In this document: positions 61,650 to 64,000 of the stretch, in pieces
How positions within the stretch are numbered: position 1 is the first letter of the stretch
Layout of the letters: the number at the start of each line of letters is the position of its first letter
NCBI RefSeq assembly: GCF_021341665.1
Contig: NZ_JAJTTH010000006.1
Coordinates: 124,001-188,000 of the forward strand
Direction of reading: 5' to 3'
Source of the DNA: Pseudomonas sp. Au-Pse12
Lineage (GTDB): Bacteria; Pseudomonadota; Gammaproteobacteria; Pseudomonadales; Pseudomonadaceae
Length of the DNA stretch: 64,000 nucleotides
The notes under the pieces: model-generated
Told to the model about the DNA's origin: nothing
What the model saw: only the letters and a program-made list of their open reading frames with translations
Database searches by the model: none
Translations under genes and position numbers: made by a program

Positions 61650-63174
61650 GCCGGTAACCTTCGGCGAACACCCCCTGCGCATCGAAGACGTGCTGGCCCT
61701 GGCCAACCGCCAGGCGCCGACGCGCCTGCAAGACGACGCCGCCTGGCGCCAGCGGATCGCCAAGGGCGCGCAGTTCCTCGACTCCCTGCTGGACAAGGAA
61801 GGGGTGATCTACGGCGTGACCACCGGCTACGGCGACTCCTGCGTGGTGGCGGTGCCGCTGCAGCACGTCGAGGCTTTGCCGCGTCATCTGTACACCTTCC
61901 ACGGCTGCGGCCTGGGCAAACTGCTCGACGCCCAGGCCACCCGCGCCGTATTGGCCGCGCGTCTGCAGTCGCTGTGCCACGGCGTGTCCGGGGTGCGGGT
62001 GGAACTGCTGGAACGCCTGCAGGGCTTCCTCGACCAGGACATCCTGCCGCTGATCCCCGAAGAGGGTTCGGTGGGCGCCAGCGGCGACCTGACGCCGCTG
62101 TCCTATGTGGCGGCGACCCTGTCCGGCGAACGCGAGGTGCTGTTCCGTGGCGAGCGTCGTGAGTCCGCCGACGTGCACCGCGAGCTGGGCTGGGAGCCCC
62201 TGGTGCTGCGGCCCAAGGAAGCCCTGGCGCTGATGAACGGCACCGCGGTGATGACCGGGCTGGCCTGCCTGGCCTTTGCCCGGGCCGACTACCTGCTGCG
62301 CCTGGCCACCCGCATCACCGCCCTCAACGTGGTGGCCCTGCAAGGCAATCCGGAGCACTTCGACGAGCGCCTGTTCGCCGCCAAGCCGCACCCGGGGCAG
62401 ATGCAAGTGGCCGCCTGGCTGCGCCAGGACCTGGCGATCGACGCACCGACCGCGCCCCTGCACCGTCTGCAGGACCGCTACTCGCTGCGCTGCGCGCCCC
62501 ACGTGCTGGGGGTACTGGCCGACAGCCTGGGCTGGCTGCGCGGCTTCATCGAAACCGAACTCAACAGCGCCAACGACAACCCGATCATCGATGCCGAAGC
62601 CGAGCGCGTGCTGCACGGCGGGCACTTCTATGGCGGGCACATCGCCTTTGCCATGGACAGCCTGAAGAACCTGGTGGCCAACGTCGCCGACCTGCTGGAC
62701 CGGCAACTGGCGCTGCTGGTGGACGTGCGCTACAACCACGGCCTGCCGAGCAACCTGTCCGGCGCCAGCGCCGAACGCGCCATGCTCAACCACGGCTTCA
62801 AGGCGGTGCAGATCGGCGCCAGCGCCTGGACCGCCGAAGCCTTGAAGAACACCCTGCCGGCCAGCGTGTTCTCGCGCTCCACCGAGTGCCACAACCAGGA
62901 CAAGGTGAGCATGGGCACCATCGCCGCCCGCGACGCCATCCGCGTGCTGGAACTGACCGAGCAAGTGGCGGCCGCCACCTTGCTCGCGGCCAACCAGGGC
63001 GTCTGGCTGCGCAGCCAGGAAGCCGATGCCCGGCCGCTGCCGCCGGCCCTGGATGCCATGCACCGGGAACTGGCCGCGGACTTCGCGCCCGTCATCGAAG
63101 ACCGCGCCCTGGAGCGCGAACTGCGCCTGTGCCTGCAGCGCATCGCCGAGCAACACTGGAGGCTGCATGCGTAG
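61630..63174 (+). CDS. HAL/PAL/TAL-family aromatic amino-acid ammonia-lyase
   Basis: The 514-residue protein is an MIO-type lyase. The cofactor-forming triad Ala150-Ser151-Gly152 lies in EEGSVGASGDLTPLSY, the catalytic Tyr61 in YGVTTGYG, and LNSANDNPII near residue 315. The substrate-selectivity pair, Ser-His in histidine lyases and His-Leu in tyrosine lyases, reads Phe90-His91, which leans to phenylalanine or a related acid. It could supply an aryl-acrylic starter for the polyene, though its role in these clusters is unproven. It has no hut genes nearby. Confidence 0.88.
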   Translation: MTTSTHEPVTFGEHPLRIEDVLALANRQAPTRLQDDAAWRQRIAKGAQFLDSLLDKEGVIYGVTTGYGDSCVVAVPLQHVEALPRHLYTFHGCGLGKLLDAQATRAVLAARLQSLCHGVSGVRVELLERLQGFLDQDILPLIPEEGSVGASGDLTPLSYVAATLSGEREVLFRGERRESADVHRELGWEPLVLRPKEALALMNGTAVMTGLACLAFARADYLLRLATRITALNVVALQGNPEHFDERLFAAKPHPGQMQVAAWLRQDLAIDAPTAPLHRLQDRYSLRCAPHVLGVLADSLGWLRGFIETELNSANDNPIIDAEAERVLHGGHFYGGHIAFAMDSLKNLVANVADLLDRQLALLVDVRYNHGLPSNLSGASAERAMLNHGFKAVQIGASAWTAEALKNTLPASVFSRSTECHNQDKVSMGTIAARDAIRVLELTEQVAAATLLAANQGVWLRSQEADARPLPPALDAMHRELAADFAPVIEDRALERELRLCLQRIAEQHWRLHA

Positions 63175-63592
63175 CAAGGGAGTGATCCACGCCGACACCC
63201 AGATCCTGGTGCCGTTCTTCGACGTCGACACCATGCACGTCGTCTGGCACGGGCATTACGTCAAGTACCTGGAAGTCGCCCGCTGCGCCCTGCTGGACCA
63301 GCTCGGCCACAACTACAACCAGATGCTCGAATCCGGCTACGCCTGGCCGGTGATCGACCTGCAACTGCGCTACGTGCGCGGCGCGGTGTTCGGCCAGACC
63401 CTGAACGTGCGCGCCAGCCTGGTGGAGTGGGAGAACCGCCTGAAGATCAACTACCTGATCACCGACCTGGCCAGTGGCGAGCGCTTGACCCGCGCCAGTT
63501 CGGTGCAAGTGGCGGTGGAGATTGCCAGCCGGGAAATGCAGCTGGCCTCGCCCAAGGTCTTCACCGACGCCGTCGCGAGGGCCCTGCCATGA
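63167..63592 (+). CDS. hotdog-fold acyl-CoA thioesterase (4HBT family)
   Basis: The 141-residue protein has the 4-hydroxybenzoyl-CoA-thioesterase-like opening FDVDTMHVVWHGHYVKYLEVAR (about residues 18-39), in which the Asp is catalytic. It may release or proofread acyl-carrier intermediates. ATG 63167 overlaps the lyase stop by eight bases, with GGAGG four bases upstream; GTG 63182 is an alternative start. Confidence 0.85.
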   Translation: MRSKGVIHADTQILVPFFDVDTMHVVWHGHYVKYLEVARCALLDQLGHNYNQMLESGYAWPVIDLQLRYVRGAVFGQTLNVRASLVEWENRLKINYLITDLASGERLTRASSVQVAVEIASREMQLASPKVFTDAVARALP

Positions 63593-64000
63593 GCTGGCTC
63601 GCGAAGATCATCAACCTGTATGCCCATTGTCGGACACCGGGTGCGGCGGTGCGGCGGCTCGCGAGCAAGCTCGCTCCTACAGTGTTTGTGTTGCTGGCGG
63701 TGCCGGGGCTGGCCCAGGCCTTCGACCTGCAACAGCTGAGCGATCAACTGTCGCGGCCGGAGGTGATCCACGGCCGCTTCATCCAGGAGAAACACCTGCG
63801 CGCCCTGCCCCAGCCGTTGACCAGCAAGGGCCACTTCGTCCTGGCGAAAAACCACGGCCTGCTGTGGCTGCTGCAAACCCCGCTGCAACAGGACTACCGC
63901 ATCACCGCCCAGGGCATTGCCCGGCGCGATGCCGGTGGCTGGCAGATGCTCCCCGGCAAGAGCGCCGGGGCCGAGCAGAACCGCCTGTTCCTCGCCGTGC
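63589..64000 (+). CDS. LolA-like outer-membrane lipoprotein carrier (C-terminus outside window), REP-encoded signal peptide
   Basis: The 137 residues present show a signal peptide and a LolA-like beta fold (FDLQQLSDQLSRPEVIHGRFIQEKHL, then LTSKGHFVLAKNHGLLWLLQTP). It should carry lipid or polyene through the periplasm. The signal peptide is unusually long: about 44 residues ending at LAQA. Its positively charged part (RRLASKLAPT) is the translation of a REP palindrome. ATG 63589 overlaps the thioesterase stop by four bases. Confidence 0.85.
   Translation, partial: MSWLAKIINLYAHCRTPGAAVRRLASKLAPTVFVLLAVPGLAQAFDLQQLSDQLSRPEVIHGRFIQEKHLRALPQPLTSKGHFVLAKNHGLLWLLQTPLQQDYRITAQGIARRDAGGWQMLPGKSAGAEQNRLFLAV
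63659..63682 (-). repeat. REP palindrome inside the LolA-like signal peptide
   Basis: On the minus strand the sequence reads CTGTAGGAGCGAGCTTGCTCGCGA in two adjoining pieces, the most common Pseudomonas REP core, with the GCGAGC-AA-GCTCGC hairpin at 63661-63674. It is translated in frame, plus strand, as part of the signal peptide. Confidence 0.9.

Overview
The window looks like a chromosomal segment of a Pseudomonas from the P. fluorescens lineage. It is GC-rich, and the gene order waaP-waaG-waaC-waaF / glnE / aceE-aceF / dipA / msrA and metY / putP-putA / acyl-CoA dehydrogenase / nhaP2 / mscK-like / selO is the known Pseudomonas order. REP-type palindromes typical of the genus are scattered through it. 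No rRNA, tRNA, CRISPR array, insertion sequence or prophage gene was seen.

Layout. (1) 1-8713, minus strand: one compact, translationally coupled LPS inner-core operon, read waaF, waaC, waaG, waaP, wapP, two more kinase-fold genes, then a carbamoyltransferase that is cut by the window edge. (2) 8848-16780: glnE (minus) diverges from the pyruvate dehydrogenase operon aceEF (plus). Two GntR/FadR-type palindromes lie in the spacer between them. (3) 17092-21898: a DipA-like c-di-GMP phosphodiesterase, msrA, rlmJ and a DUF1937 gene. (4) 21936-28552: an accessory-looking catabolic block made of an EutH-type permease, a DeoR-type repressor, a GlpA-like FAD enzyme with a BFD iron-sulfur tail, a second FAD oxidoreductase and an FGGY kinase. 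Its substrate is not evident. (5) 28774-30663: metY and a DUF2165 membrane protein, then a REP cluster and a strong bidirectional terminator. (6) 31034-36937: the divergent proline genes putP/putA, with six copies of the PutA operator core between them. (7) 36938-38987: a 13-copy 7-bp tandem repeat, then an acyl-CoA dehydrogenase. (8) 39073-45417: three chemoreceptors, two of them adjacent close paralogues with sigma-28-like promoters, enclosing a ZapA-like / TIGR02449 gene pair. (9) 45594-55339: nhaP2, an MscK-type channel, selO, an HTH gene with a doubtful 5' end, a small membrane protein, a lipoprotein, trxC and a ParA-type ATPase. (10) 55685-64000: the first part of an aryl-polyene (APE) pigment cluster: chain-length-factor ketosynthase, acyltransferase, two ACPs, a COG4648 membrane protein, a ligase-dehydratase fusion, a glycosyltransferase, an LpxL-like acyltransferase, an aromatic amino-acid lyase, a thioesterase and a LolA-like protein cut by the edge.

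The most interesting points are the unexplained EutH/DeoR/GlpA-like/FGGY block, the two REP palindromes that are translated as part of APE genes, the 7-bp tandem repeat in front of the acyl-CoA dehydrogenase, the paired operators upstream of aceE, the PutA operator array, and an LPS kinase-like protein with Cys at the catalytic Asp position. All functional calls come from reading the sequence and from knowledge of the families; no database search was run.
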